Shown piece by piece: positions 32,750-39,785 of a stretch of DNA of 64,000 nt (its first letter is position 1; every line of letters begins with the position of its first letter). The notes below the pieces were generated by a model, which had not been told where the DNA came from, made no database searches, and saw nothing but the letters and a program-made list of their open reading frames with translations. This stretch comes from UBA7702 sp040776805. Lineage in GTDB: Bacteria > Bacillota > Dehalobacteriia > UBA7702. The translations under genes were made by a program, and so were the position numbers. The DNA is taken from assembly GCA_040776805.1 (NCBI GenBank), contig JAXGZS010000003.1, forward strand, positions 62,001 through 126,000, in the 5' to 3' direction.

Positions 32750-32810
32750 AAAGGGGATTGCTATATAATAGTAGCATAAACGCCCCTTTTGGTCAAGAAA
32801 GGGGATTTTT
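32750..32810 (+). promoter_or_regulatory. Leader attenuator / ribosome-site switch
   Basis: The ribosome binding site AAAGGGG (32798-32804) can pair with CCCCTTT (32783-32789), giving a hairpin followed by ATTTTTT, the form of an intrinsic terminator. An identical AAAGGGGATT at 32750-32759 can pair with the same CCCCTTT instead. The two hairpins exclude each other, as in an antiterminator/terminator pair. A TATATAATA at about 32762 inside the first loop might be a second -10 box. Confidence 0.5.
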
Positions 32811-32814
32811 TATT

Positions 32815-34656
32815 ATGTCAATTAGCTATGAAAGGTTTAGACTCACGGAGGAAAACACCTGCTATTGTACACATTGTGGAAGGGAAATCGAAGACGGTGA
32901 CAATATTGTCCATGACCACAACAACGAAGATTTTTACTGTGAAGATTGTTTTGAGGCAAATTATAGTTGTTGTGAGCGTTGCGGCGAAGTCGTGGACAAT
33001 TACTATTTAAACACGGCGTATAACGAGCGCGGATATGAAGTCTATGTTTGCGAAAATTGCCTGGACTATTATTTTACGCGTTGCGACGATTGTGGGGATT
33101 ATTACGAAAATACAAGTGAAACATACGACGAAAGGCAAATTTGCGGAGATTGCATGGAAAGAAGTTATTATATATGCGACGACTGCGGATTGTTGGTCCA
33201 TGAAGACTACGTAGAATGTATTAACGACGAGTATTATTGCCCTGATTGTGCAGAGAATCACGGCGGCGGCGACTATATCAACGACTATAGCTACAAGCCC
33301 ATTCCTGTTTTTTGCGGAATAAATAAAGATCTGCATATGGGCGTTGAGCTTGAAATTGACGACGGCGACAATATAAGAGCTTTTTGCGAAAGCGTACAGG
33401 ATATCGAAGAAATCTATCTCAAGCATGACGGAAGCCTCAATGACGGCGTTGAAATTGTATCCCATCCCTGTCCTTTGGAGTACCACCATAATAATATGTG
33501 GGAGGAAATCATTAACAACGCGCTTGATTGTGGTTTCAAGAGCCATGACGCCGGTACCTGCGGTTTACATGTGCATATGAGTCGTGCATATTTTGGTGAT
33601 GACCAGCTTATGCAGGATTTCAATATTGCAAAACTGGTGCTGATTGTCAACCGTTTTTGGGAAAGTCACTTGCTAAAATTTAGTCGTCGTACGGAAAACC
33701 AACTTAATAATTGGGCAAAAAATAACCCTTTTAAGGCAGTAAAAAATGACAATACGGCGGCAGTCGCCCAAAAACTAAAAGACAAGTCGCGTAATGAGGG
33801 GCGATACGTCAATGTCAACCTATGTAATATGCATACTGTTGAGTTACGTTTTTTCAGAGGGACTCTCAAAAAGCAAACATTTTACGCGGCGTTGGAGCTT
33901 GCGCAGGTATTGGCCGATATTGCCATCAAAACGGCTCTTAACGATATCGACGCGCTAACATGGGAAGACTTCAACAATATGGCAACAAATAGGGGATATG
34001 GTGATTTCATCGAATATTGCCGGGAAAGGGGCGTTGGCGCGGATAAAAAAGCGCCAAAGGCTGTTATACAAGAGCCCCCGTCACCGCTCACTAATACAAG
34101 CTATCGCGCTGAACCTCCCAAATTAAGGGTAGGTGACGTCGTGTGCATTGGCGTTTGTAACGTAGAAAATGACTACACCATACCCGGGGACTGGATTAAT
34201 ATCGTCGGCAGATATGCCACCATTTGTAACGTGTATCCTAATGACCATTACGGTTTAGATATCCCCGGCCATGGGTCCCCTATACTTAACGCAAGGTATG
34301 ACTTTGACATTATTGCGCAAAGACCGTTGCCGGTTGTAAAAGAGATTTACGGATATTGGGTAGACGAACGGGGCAATAGATGGAATTGTGACTATTACTC
34401 GAAAGAAAACGCATTGTATCACAGTGAGACACTAAAAGACTGCACGGGCTGCACGAACTGCACGAACTGCACGGGCTGCACGGGCTGCACGAACTGCACG
34501 AACTGCACGGGCTGCACGAACTGCACGAACTGCACGAACTGCACGGGCTGCACGGGCTGCACGGGCTGCACGGGCTGCACGAACTACCGGAACTGCGCGA
34601 ACTACCGCTCAGAAGCGCGCATAGAATTTGCGAATGTCGCCGTCGATACCATGTGA
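32815..34656 (+). CDS. Zinc-ribbon amidoligase with Cys-tripeptide repeat tail
   Basis: 613 residues from ATG 32815. An N-terminal array of about five treble-clef/ribbon CxxC pairs (CTHCG, CEDC, CERCG, CENC, CDDCG, CGDC, CDDCG, CPDC) precedes a GS-like amidoligase domain (Amidoligase_2). That domain has MGVELEIDDG, KHDGSLNDGVEIVSHPC, CGLHVHMSR, RYVNVN and VELRFFRGTLK. After a ~130-residue linker domain, 16 CT(G/N) tripeptides follow. The family forms amide bonds between carboxylates and amines using ATP, usually for peptide tagging or small-molecule synthesis. With the amidotransferase downstream it forms a cassette. The substrate is unknown; the Cys tail could be one. Confidence 0.85.
   Translation: MSISYERFRLTEENTCYCTHCGREIEDGDNIVHDHNNEDFYCEDCFEANYSCCERCGEVVDNYYLNTAYNERGYEVYVCENCLDYYFTRCDDCGDYYENTSETYDERQICGDCMERSYYICDDCGLLVHEDYVECINDEYYCPDCAENHGGGDYINDYSYKPIPVFCGINKDLHMGVELEIDDGDNIRAFCESVQDIEEIYLKHDGSLNDGVEIVSHPCPLEYHHNNMWEEIINNALDCGFKSHDAGTCGLHVHMSRAYFGDDQLMQDFNIAKLVLIVNRFWESHLLKFSRRTENQLNNWAKNNPFKAVKNDNTAAVAQKLKDKSRNEGRYVNVNLCNMHTVELRFFRGTLKKQTFYAALELAQVLADIAIKTALNDIDALTWEDFNNMATNRGYGDFIEYCRERGVGADKKAPKAVIQEPPSPLTNTSYRAEPPKLRVGDVVCIGVCNVENDYTIPGDWINIVGRYATICNVYPNDHYGLDIPGHGSPILNARYDFDIIAQRPLPVVKEIYGYWVDERGNRWNCDYYSKENALYHSETLKDCTGCTNCTNCTGCTGCTNCTNCTGCTNCTNCTNCTGCTGCTGCTGCTNYRNCANYRSEARIEFANVAVDTM
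34441..34584 (+). repeat. Sixteen 9-base repeats encoding Cys-Thr-Gly/Asn
   Basis: Units TGCACGGGC or TGCACGAAC repeat 16 times without a break, in the order G N N G G N N G N N N G G G G N at the third residue. Codon use is identical in every unit, which points to recent slippage expansion. Two diverged units (YRN, CAN) follow. The protein has Cys every third residue. Confidence 0.95.
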
Positions 34657-34715
34657 TAGCAGGGGCGCTTTAGCACCTGCAACACCAAAAAATAAATAAA
34701 TTAGGAGGACAAAAT

Positions 34716-35627
34716 ATGTGTATTATTTGCATTAAACCAGCAGGCGGGAAATTGCCGTCAAAGGAATGCCGGAAAAACATGTGGGACAACAACAGCGACG
34801 GGGCCGGGATTATGTGGAATGAGGGAGGGCGCGTACACATCGAAAAGGGCTTTATGACCTTTAGCCATATGGAAAACCGCATTACAGAATTGGGAGATAT
34901 GACCAATAAAACGGTGGTGCTGCATTACCGCATTACCACTCATGGGGGGACAAAAGCAGAAAATTGTCATCCGTTCCCGATTAGCGAACACTTGTCAATC
35001 TTGCAAAAGCCAATTATAAATACAGATATTGGCATGGCACATAATGGCATAATCAGCGCCGTAACACCAGGAAAAGACATATCCGACACTATGGAATATA
35101 TCCTTACTCAGCTATCAATCATGAAACGTATTGATCATGAATTCTACCTGAAAAAAACATGGCTTGAAATGATAAAAAATATCATCGACTCAAAAATGGT
35201 ATTTCTGGATAGTCGCGGCCACTTTGAAACTATCGGAGAATTTAGGGAAGAAGGGGACTGCCTGTATAGCAATACGTCTTATGAACCGCGAACATATTAT
35301 AGCAAGTATGATTTAGCATGTTATGGGGACTGGAGCGACTATGACGATTATGGCGACGGCTACGAATACAAGCGCGTTATGGATTTAGACGCATGGAGCG
35401 TCGCCAACGATGGATATTATCAAATTATTGACCAGCGTACCGGGGAAGAAACCGACAATGTTTTTGATTATGTGTGGTACATGAGTACATGCGGAGATAT
35501 ATACAAATATGACCCCGACTTTGACTTTTGTGTATATTGCGACTACTTAACGGCCATGAATATGGCTACACGGGAAAAGATTGAATATCAAGATGATTTA
35601 TCGGAATATATTTTAGCAGCGGAATAA
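34716..35627 (+). CDS. Class II glutamine amidotransferase
   Basis: 303 residues starting MCIICIKPAGGKLP. Cys2 becomes the N-terminal nucleophile after Met removal, as in Ntn-type amidotransferases. Supporting motifs are DGAGIMW, VVLHYRITTHGG and GMAHNGII. It releases ammonia from glutamine and could feed it to the amidoligase. Iyer and colleagues described such GS-like amidoligase plus amidotransferase neighbourhoods. The C-terminal ~130 residues are Tyr/Asp-rich and unfamiliar. TTAGGAGGAC precedes the ATG; the gene lies 59 bases after the amidoligase. Confidence 0.85.
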   Translation: MCIICIKPAGGKLPSKECRKNMWDNNSDGAGIMWNEGGRVHIEKGFMTFSHMENRITELGDMTNKTVVLHYRITTHGGTKAENCHPFPISEHLSILQKPIINTDIGMAHNGIISAVTPGKDISDTMEYILTQLSIMKRIDHEFYLKKTWLEMIKNIIDSKMVFLDSRGHFETIGEFREEGDCLYSNTSYEPRTYYSKYDLACYGDWSDYDDYGDGYEYKRVMDLDAWSVANDGYYQIIDQRTGEETDNVFDYVWYMSTCGDIYKYDPDFDFCVYCDYLTAMNMATREKIEYQDDLSEYILAAE

Positions 35628-35639
35628 TGGAGGTGTAAA

Positions 35640-35771
35640 ATGTCGTCACTTGCGCGTTATTATCATAGAAGGAATACAAGGCATATAAAATGCCTGTTGA
35701 TATGGTTGGCTATGGTTGCCTCTATTGTCGCCGCAAACTTGCTCAAAATGGCCGTAGACGCTATAGTATAA
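35640..35771 (+). CDS. Tiny membrane protein (43 aa)
   Basis: ATG at 35640 follows GGAGGTGTAAA. A basic start (ARYYHRRNTRHIK) leads into one membrane helix (CLLIWLAMVASIVAANLLKM). It is the last gene of the amidoligase operon and is followed by a terminator. Function is unknown; its position suggests a cassette member or a small prophage membrane protein. Confidence 0.55.
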   Translation: MSSLARYYHRRNTRHIKCLLIWLAMVASIVAANLLKMAVDAIV

Positions 35772-35792
35772 TCAAAGTACCAAAAGCAGACA

Positions 35793-35820
35793 AAAGCCCG
35801 GAGAAATCCGGGCTTTCTTT
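35793..35820 (+). terminator. Terminator of the amidoligase operon
   Basis: A 10-bp stem AAAGCCCGGA with GAAA loop, then CTTT: an intrinsic terminator 22 bases after the last gene. Confidence 0.85.
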
Positions 35821-35838
35821 GGCACACGTGTGCCATTT
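35818..35838. repeat. TGGCACACGTGTGCCA palindrome, copy 1
   Basis: A perfect 16-bp palindrome in TTTGGCACACGTGTGCCATTT, followed by two more TGTGCCA half-sites to 35855. The same 21-base string with one change recurs at 36044 on the other side of the attachment site. It may be a binding site for integration proteins or a regulator. Confidence 0.6.
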
Positions 35839-35935
35839 GTGTGCCATGTGTGCCAGAAATAGCGGTTATTTGCGGTTTTGCAAAACATTAGTTACCCGAT
35901 AATGCAGGTAATTAGCGATTTTTAGCACACGTACT

Positions 35936-35985
35936 TTACCTTGGGGTGGTAGAGGCCGCATGTTCAAGTCATGTCGCTCCGACCA
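35936..35985 (+). other. Prophage attachment site attR: 3' half of tRNA-Pro(GGG)
   Basis: TTACC-TTGGGGT-GGTAG is an anticodon arm with anticodon GGG. It is followed by a variable loop, a T arm (GCATG TTCAAGT CATGT), acceptor strand CGCTCCG and ACCA. The matching 5' strand CGGAGCG and D arm are absent upstream, where the sequence is phage. Integration at a tRNA 3' end leaves exactly such a half copy at the far junction, with the restored tRNA at the other end (left of this window). A tRNA-type terminator follows. It marks the prophage right end. Confidence 0.8.
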
Positions 35986-35987
35986 AC

Positions 35988-36018
35988 AAAGCCCCTGCTA
36001 AACCATAGCAGGGGCTTT
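35988..36018 (+). terminator. Terminator of the original tRNA-Pro gene
   Basis: A perfect 13-bp stem AAAGCCCCTGCTA, five-base loop, then AATATT, two bases after the CCA of the tRNA fragment. It fits as the host tRNA gene's own terminator displaced by prophage insertion. Confidence 0.75.
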
Positions 36019-36043
36019 AATATTCGCTTTTATTTTGCAATGA

Positions 36044-36064
36044 TTTGGCACACATGTGCCATTT
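36044..36064. repeat. TGGCACACATGTGCCA repeat, copy 2
   Basis: Identical to the 21-base string at 35818 except for A in place of G at the centre. It lies on the chromosomal side of attR, which is unexpected for a phage arm site. Confidence 0.6.
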
Positions 36065-36119
36065 TTTTATAAAAGCATGCTTATTCCAGCGTTTTTAATC
36101 GTTGGTAACGCCTCTAATG

Positions 36120-36415
36120 TCACTCATGGCCGTCCATCCATTCCTCTTTACCTGTGAATGCCTCCGTCATGAGTAAGACGCCAAGCCGAAAACCGTAACG
36201 GAATTTCTGATAACGTACCATGTCATCCATTTCCGCTTGTGCAGCGTTGAATTTTTCAAAAACTTCCTTTTCCTTTTCACTCAGGTGCTCAAGGGGATTT
36301 TCTCTGTTTTCTCACGCAGGCGCGCCAGTTCGACAAAGGGGGAGTCTTCACTGTAAAACGTAACATCGGGGCGAATATTGCCATCATAAACTTCTTCTAA
36401 TATTTTAATCTTCAT
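36120..36415 (-). pseudogene. DUF6809 family protein, frameshifted
   Basis: ATG 36415 after AAAGGAAAAAGACC begins MKIKILEEVYDGNIRPDVTF to ARLREK. In the next frame it continues ENPLEHLSEKEKEVFEKFN and DDMVRYQKFRYGFRLGVLLM to MTEAFTGKEEWMDGHE, the typical DUF6809 end. One missing A in the A-run at about 36307-36313 explains the break; repaired length is 98 residues. Members are small proteins of unknown role, common in Clostridia and their mobile elements. Confidence 0.75.
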
Positions 36416-36464
36416 GGTCTTTTTCCTTTCACTATTGTTTATCCAACAACTTTTGAAAGAAAGT

Positions 36465-36553
36465 GCGGCGCATGATATAATATTTACGCTGCAACTGTCT
36501 TTCTGACGGTTGCCGTGGGGAAGTGGCGTTGTTCTTTGTTGAGGATGCGCCGC
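36465..36553. repeat. Distant inverted repeat upstream of DUF6809 gene
   Basis: GCGGCGCAT (36465-36473) and ATGCGCCGC (36545-36553) are perfect complements 71 bases apart, and the rightward side ends in a run of seven T. The enclosed bases have no gene. It could be a leader or a small RNA. Confidence 0.4.
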
Positions 36554-36558
36554 TTCCT

Positions 36559-36735
36559 TCATTTTTTTAGGTCACTTTTTAACTTTTTAATCCCTCTGCG
36601 CATTGCTTCTGATACGGATACGCCTTCCTGTTCGCTATAATGATTAAGAATATCTTTGGACCCCTGATCCAGTTTAACCGTAACTTTGTACGTTTTGGGA
36701 TTATCAGTTTTCGGACCTCTTTTCCCTACTTCCAG
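36559..36735 (-). CDS. Ribbon-helix-helix DNA-binding protein, CTG start
   Basis: 58 residues. KRGPKTDNPKTYKVTVKLD is the usual ribbon strand of Arc/MetJ-type or RHH antitoxin-like regulators, followed by helices DILNHYSEQEGVSVSEAMRRGIKK. No ATG, GTG or TTG precedes the conserved start. CTG at 36733-36735 lies seven bases after a perfect AGGAGG, so it is the likely start. A 19-bp palindrome sits just upstream, probably its own operator. No toxin partner is evident. Confidence 0.7.
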   Translation of the reverse strand: MEVGKRGPKTDNPKTYKVTVKLDQGSKDILNHYSEQEGVSVSEAMRRGIKKLKSDLKK

Positions 36736-36751
36736 ATTAGTACCTCCTTTT

Positions 36752-36791
36752 AAATAGGTCTGACTTAATTGTAATTAAGTCAGACCTATTT
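36752..36791. promoter_or_regulatory. Perfect 19-bp inverted repeat upstream of the RHH gene
   Basis: AAATAGGTCTGACTTAATT (36752-36770), spacer GT, then its exact complement to 36791. It directly precedes the ribosome site of the RHH gene, which suits an autoregulatory operator. Read rightward it is followed by T-run and could also terminate transcription. Confidence 0.6.
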
Positions 36792-36858
36792 TTCAAGAAA
36801 TATTGCTTATTAACAGTCATTTGGCTGCCTTTTATGCTCACATTTATATTGTTTTCTC

Positions 36859-37596
36859 TTATTCTCCAAGGCTGCTGTACTTTTCACTCAAAACAATGAT
36901 ATCAATGCGTCTGTTCTTCGCTCTGCCGGCTGCTGTGGAGTTATCCGCAACGGGCCGGTTCTCACCGTATCCCACTGCCACAATTTTATCGGCGGGAATA
37001 TTTTGATTGACAAATAAGCGCACCACAGTGGCGGCTCTTGCGGAAGATAGTTCCCAATTGGAAGGGTAAACGCCGGAATGTATTGGAACATTGTCCGTGT
37101 GTCCTTCCACACGAATAAAACTGTCTAACGTTGTGATGGTTTTCGCTACGGTTAGCAAAGCGCCAATATTTTGGTTTTTTACTGCCGCACTTCCCGATTC
37201 AAATAAAACCGCATTGTCGAAGCTAATCACCAGACCCCGTTTTTCAATGGTTGTTGTTACGGAAGTGCCCAAACCTTGCTCTTCCAGTTCTTTATCAATT
37301 TCTTCTTTGATTTTTTGTAAATCTTCCAGCTCTTCCTGTTCCAGATAATCCCTTAGATCTTCATCAGTGATTTCCCCCGCGTTTGTTTTTTCTGCTTTAC
37401 TGCCCTCTACAGCGCTTTCATTCATCATTGAGTCGCGGAACTTTTCAGACATTTGCGCCGCTTTTTCCACGTCAACTTTACTGACAGCAAAGAGCACGAT
37501 GAATACCGCCAATAATAGAGTCATCAGATCGGAATAGGGAAGTAACCAAGATTCTGTGTTTTCTTCTTCTTGTTGCTTATTTTTTCTTTTGAACAC
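36859..37596 (-). CDS. motB: Flagellar motor stator protein MotB
   Basis: 245 residues. A basic N terminus and one membrane helix carry the proton-binding Asp (LLPYSDLMTLLLAVFIVLF). A charged linker follows, then an OmpA-like peptidoglycan-binding domain (VISFDNAVLFESGSAAV, VEGHTDNVPI, NWELSSARAATVVR, GYGENRPVADN, NRRIDIIVL). It anchors the stator to the wall around the flagellar rotor. It follows motA by 12 bases. Confidence 0.95.
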   Translation of the reverse strand: MFKRKNKQQEEENTESWLLPYSDLMTLLLAVFIVLFAVSKVDVEKAAQMSEKFRDSMMNESAVEGSKAEKTNAGEITDEDLRDYLEQEELEDLQKIKEEIDKELEEQGLGTSVTTTIEKRGLVISFDNAVLFESGSAAVKNQNIGALLTVAKTITTLDSFIRVEGHTDNVPIHSGVYPSNWELSSARAATVVRLFVNQNIPADKIVAVGYGENRPVADNSTAAGRAKNRRIDIIVLSEKYSSLGE

Positions 37597-37608
37597 TTTG
37601 CCGCCTCC

Positions 37609-38394
37609 TTATTCCGATTCCAGTTCCTCAACGATTTTTTTCTGCTTTTGCGGCGGCAAAACAGCTAATAATCTTTCTTTTACAATGGCGGGAGAATCAC
37701 CTTTTTGAATGGAGAGCAAACCGATCATGATCATATTTTTAAGGATCGCTTCTTCCTGACTTCTCACTTTCAATTTTTTCGCGAAGGGATGCCATAATAC
37801 GTAGCCGGTAAAGATACCCAAAACCGTCGCGATAAACGCCGCGGCAATGGCTTCCGCCATCAAATCGGTATCGTCAATATGGGCCATCGCGGCGATCAAA
37901 CCGAATACGGCGCCTAAAACACCTAAAGTAGGAGCATACGTTCCGGCTGAAGAAAAAATACTGGCGTTGATTTCATGGCGTCTTTCCATTGCCTCAATTT
38001 CAGTTTCCAGAATTTCTTCAATGACATCACCCGCAAGTCCCAGGGTAATCATATTGATGCCTTTGATGACGAAAGGGTCGTCGATATCTTCCACTTTCTT
38101 TTCTAAGGCCAAAAGTCCTTCTCTTCTGGCAGTGATGGATAATTCGATCATCAACTGATAAATTTCGACCTCATTGATACCTTTTTGCTTCGTCACGAGG
38201 GCTTTAAACAATGAACCGATGCTTTTCAGGTTTTTACCCGGATATGAATTTAAAATTGTCGCAATCGTACCAACGAGAATAATGCAGAAAGCAGCGGGAT
38301 TTATTAAAACACCAAAACTAATACCCTTGAAAATCATAGCCCCGACTACGGCTGCAATACCCACGATGATGCCTAAAAGTGTAGTAAGTTCCAT
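37609..38394 (-). CDS. motA: Flagellar motor stator protein MotA
   Basis: 261 residues from ATG 38394 after GGGGGAAAG. Four membrane segments are visible (LLGIIVGIAAVVGAMIF, SFGVLINPAAFCIILVGTIATIL, GTYAPTLGVLGAVFGLIAAM, GIFTGYVLWHPFA) with the cytoplasmic loop RREGLLALEKKVEDIDDPF and the conserved Pro-containing turn. It conducts ions with MotB to drive flagellar rotation. It is encoded alone with motB, not in a flagellar cluster. Confidence 0.95.
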   Translation of the reverse strand: MELTTLLGIIVGIAAVVGAMIFKGISFGVLINPAAFCIILVGTIATILNSYPGKNLKSIGSLFKALVTKQKGINEVEIYQLMIELSITARREGLLALEKKVEDIDDPFVIKGINMITLGLAGDVIEEILETEIEAMERRHEINASIFSSAGTYAPTLGVLGAVFGLIAAMAHIDDTDLMAEAIAAAFIATVLGIFTGYVLWHPFAKKLKVRSQEEAILKNMIMIGLLSIQKGDSPAIVKERLLAVLPPQKQKKIVEELESE

Positions 38395-38454
38395 CTTTCC
38401 CCCTTGTTTGATTAACATGGAATTAATTTAGTCAAAATACCAGACAAATACCTC

Positions 38455-38715
38455 AAGTTGCCGGTTACTTCACCGCCGTAACCGGCATTCTCTGCCTTTA
38501 TAAAAAACGGCGCAGTGAATGACTTGGCGTATCCGTTGCCGCGGCGGCGGCTTCATGTCGCCGGGTTTTGGAAAACGGCCTATTTATGCCGGCGCGCTCC
38601 TTAACCCTTCGGGTACCCGGTCGCCGTATTTTTTGTGATATTCACATTTTTAGCCACGGTATCGGCGCTTTTTCGCACCGTGCCTTTTCTTGCCTAAACG
38701 CACCAATTTGTTGTT
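38455..38715 (-). other. GC-rich structured leader region upstream of motAB
   Basis: Between motA and an AT-rich gap lies a compact GC-rich stretch with many local helices: CACGGT/ACCGTG (38655-38682), TGTGA/TCACA (38634-38646), ACCC-TTC-GGGT (38604-38614) and several GCCG/CGGC pairs. It could be the 5' leader of motAB. I looked for cyclic-di-GMP riboswitch signatures and did not find them. No coding frame is credible. The rest, 38716-38962, is AT-rich and shows nothing I can name. Confidence 0.35.
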
Positions 38716-38962
38716 GCTGCTTTAGAACTGTATAAATTATAACATTTTTTGTCGTATTTACAATTATTTTCTTATAAATATGATGAAAAATCAATAACTA
38801 CTCTTATTATCGGTATTTTAAGGCGACGAATTAGAAAATCAAACAATAAAAATTCAAAAAAGCCAGCGTAATAAAATCGCAGACCGTTTTCACATTTGAT
38901 TTTTTTAAAAAAGTCCATGATTCCCGACGCTTTTCTCTTTTTTATGTTTAAATGAGATACCA

Positions 38963-39004
38963 TCAAAGAGTCCTGCTGCCATTATTGGCAGCAGGGCTCT
39001 TTGA
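38963..39004 (-). terminator. Hairpin terminator after the response-regulator gene
   Basis: TCAAAGAG-T-CCTGCTGCC with loop ATTATT and a matching 3' side, 18 pairs with one G.T. It lies 44 bases beyond the regulator's stop. A weak T-rich CTCTTTGAT closes the leftward side. Confidence 0.6.
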
Positions 39005-39047
39005 TCTAACGAAACCGGATACGGTTTTCCATGGTTCTTATTACCAA

Positions 39048-39785
39048 TTATATGGTATCATCATCGGGTTTGGTAAGCATGTCGTTACGATCCGCCATGC
39101 GATAACCCACGCCGATTTCCGTAAAAATATAGCGGGGGTTTCCGGGCGATTCTTCGATTTTCCGGCGGATATTCGCCATGTTGACGCGAAGGATGTGGTT
39201 GTTCCTTTCGGCGCCGGGACCCCACAGCTCCACCAAGATCTGGTCGTAGGTGACCACTTTGCCGGCATGGCGGGAAAGCAGCGAAACGATGCGGTACTCG
39301 CTCTTCGTGAGCGGGATGATTTTATCGCCGACGGTCACTTGAAGTTTGTTGTAATCAATGGAAAGGTCGCCGCTATAAAAAACCGAGGTCATTGCCGCGG
39401 AACCCACCGCCGCCGTTCGCGCTCTGCGCAGTGCCGCGCGTATGCGGGCCAGGAGCTCGCCGGTGCCGAAAGGCTTCGTAAGGTAATCGTCGGCGCCAAG
39501 GTCAAGGCCATGAATGATTTCCCGCTCATGCTTGTGGGCGGAAACAATGATCACCGGCACGGTGCTCCAGGTACGGATCTTGCGCAGAAAGGAGAAACCG
39601 CTGATATCCGGCAAGCCGATATCAAGTAAAATCAGTTCGGGGCAGTGAGAAGTCAGCAGGGAAAGAGCTTCGGCCCCCTTTGCGGCAATGACGGAATTGT
39701 ATTGATTGGCGTTTAGAATCGTTTTCAGAAAACCGGCGGTTTTTTTATCGTCTTCAACGATGAGAATCAAATCGCGTACGTCCAT
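39048..39785 (-). CDS. KdpE-like OmpR-family response regulator
   Basis: 245 residues. The receiver has DD in VEDDKKT, phospho-acceptor Asp in LILLDIGLPD, Thr/Ser in IIVSAH and Lys in LTKPFG. The C-terminal winged helix has LTKSEYRIVSLLSRHAGKV, VELWGPG and RVNMANIRRKIE to GVGYRM, closest to KdpE. KdpE proteins switch on the Kdp potassium pump. No kdpFABC genes are nearby, and the partner kinase survives only as a remnant, so it is now an orphan. ATG 39785 is used; GAGG lies nine bases upstream. Confidence 0.85.
   Translation of the reverse strand: MDVRDLILIVEDDKKTAGFLKTILNANQYNSVIAAKGAEALSLLTSHCPELILLDIGLPDISGFSFLRKIRTWSTVPVIIVSAHKHEREIIHGLDLGADDYLTKPFGTGELLARIRAALRRARTAAVGSAAMTSVFYSGDLSIDYNKLQVTVGDKIIPLTKSEYRIVSLLSRHAGKVVTYDQILVELWGPGAERNNHILRVNMANIRRKIEESPGNPRYIFTEIGVGYRMADRNDMLTKPDDDTI

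Noticed and set aside
32623..32814. Upstream extension of the amidoligase start to 32623
   Set aside because: The first 64 codons would run through the promoter and attenuator. ATG 32815 has its own AAAGGGG and the zinc ribbons begin soon after.
35690..35902. 70-codon rightward frame over the terminator and palindromes
   Set aside because: It crosses an intrinsic terminator and repeats, and overlaps the better supported 43-residue gene in another frame.
35936..35985. Functional tRNA-Pro gene
   Set aside because: The D arm and 5' acceptor strand are missing; upstream sequence does not pair with CGCTCCG. It is better explained as an attachment site.
38455..38715. Cyclic-di-GMP riboswitch upstream of motAB
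   Set aside because: The conserved core motifs of GEMM-I and GEMM-II could not be found on either strand.
38772..38966. Leftward 64-codon frame in the gap after the response regulator
   Set aside because: Low-complexity AT-driven composition, overlaps the terminator hairpin, no ribosome site.
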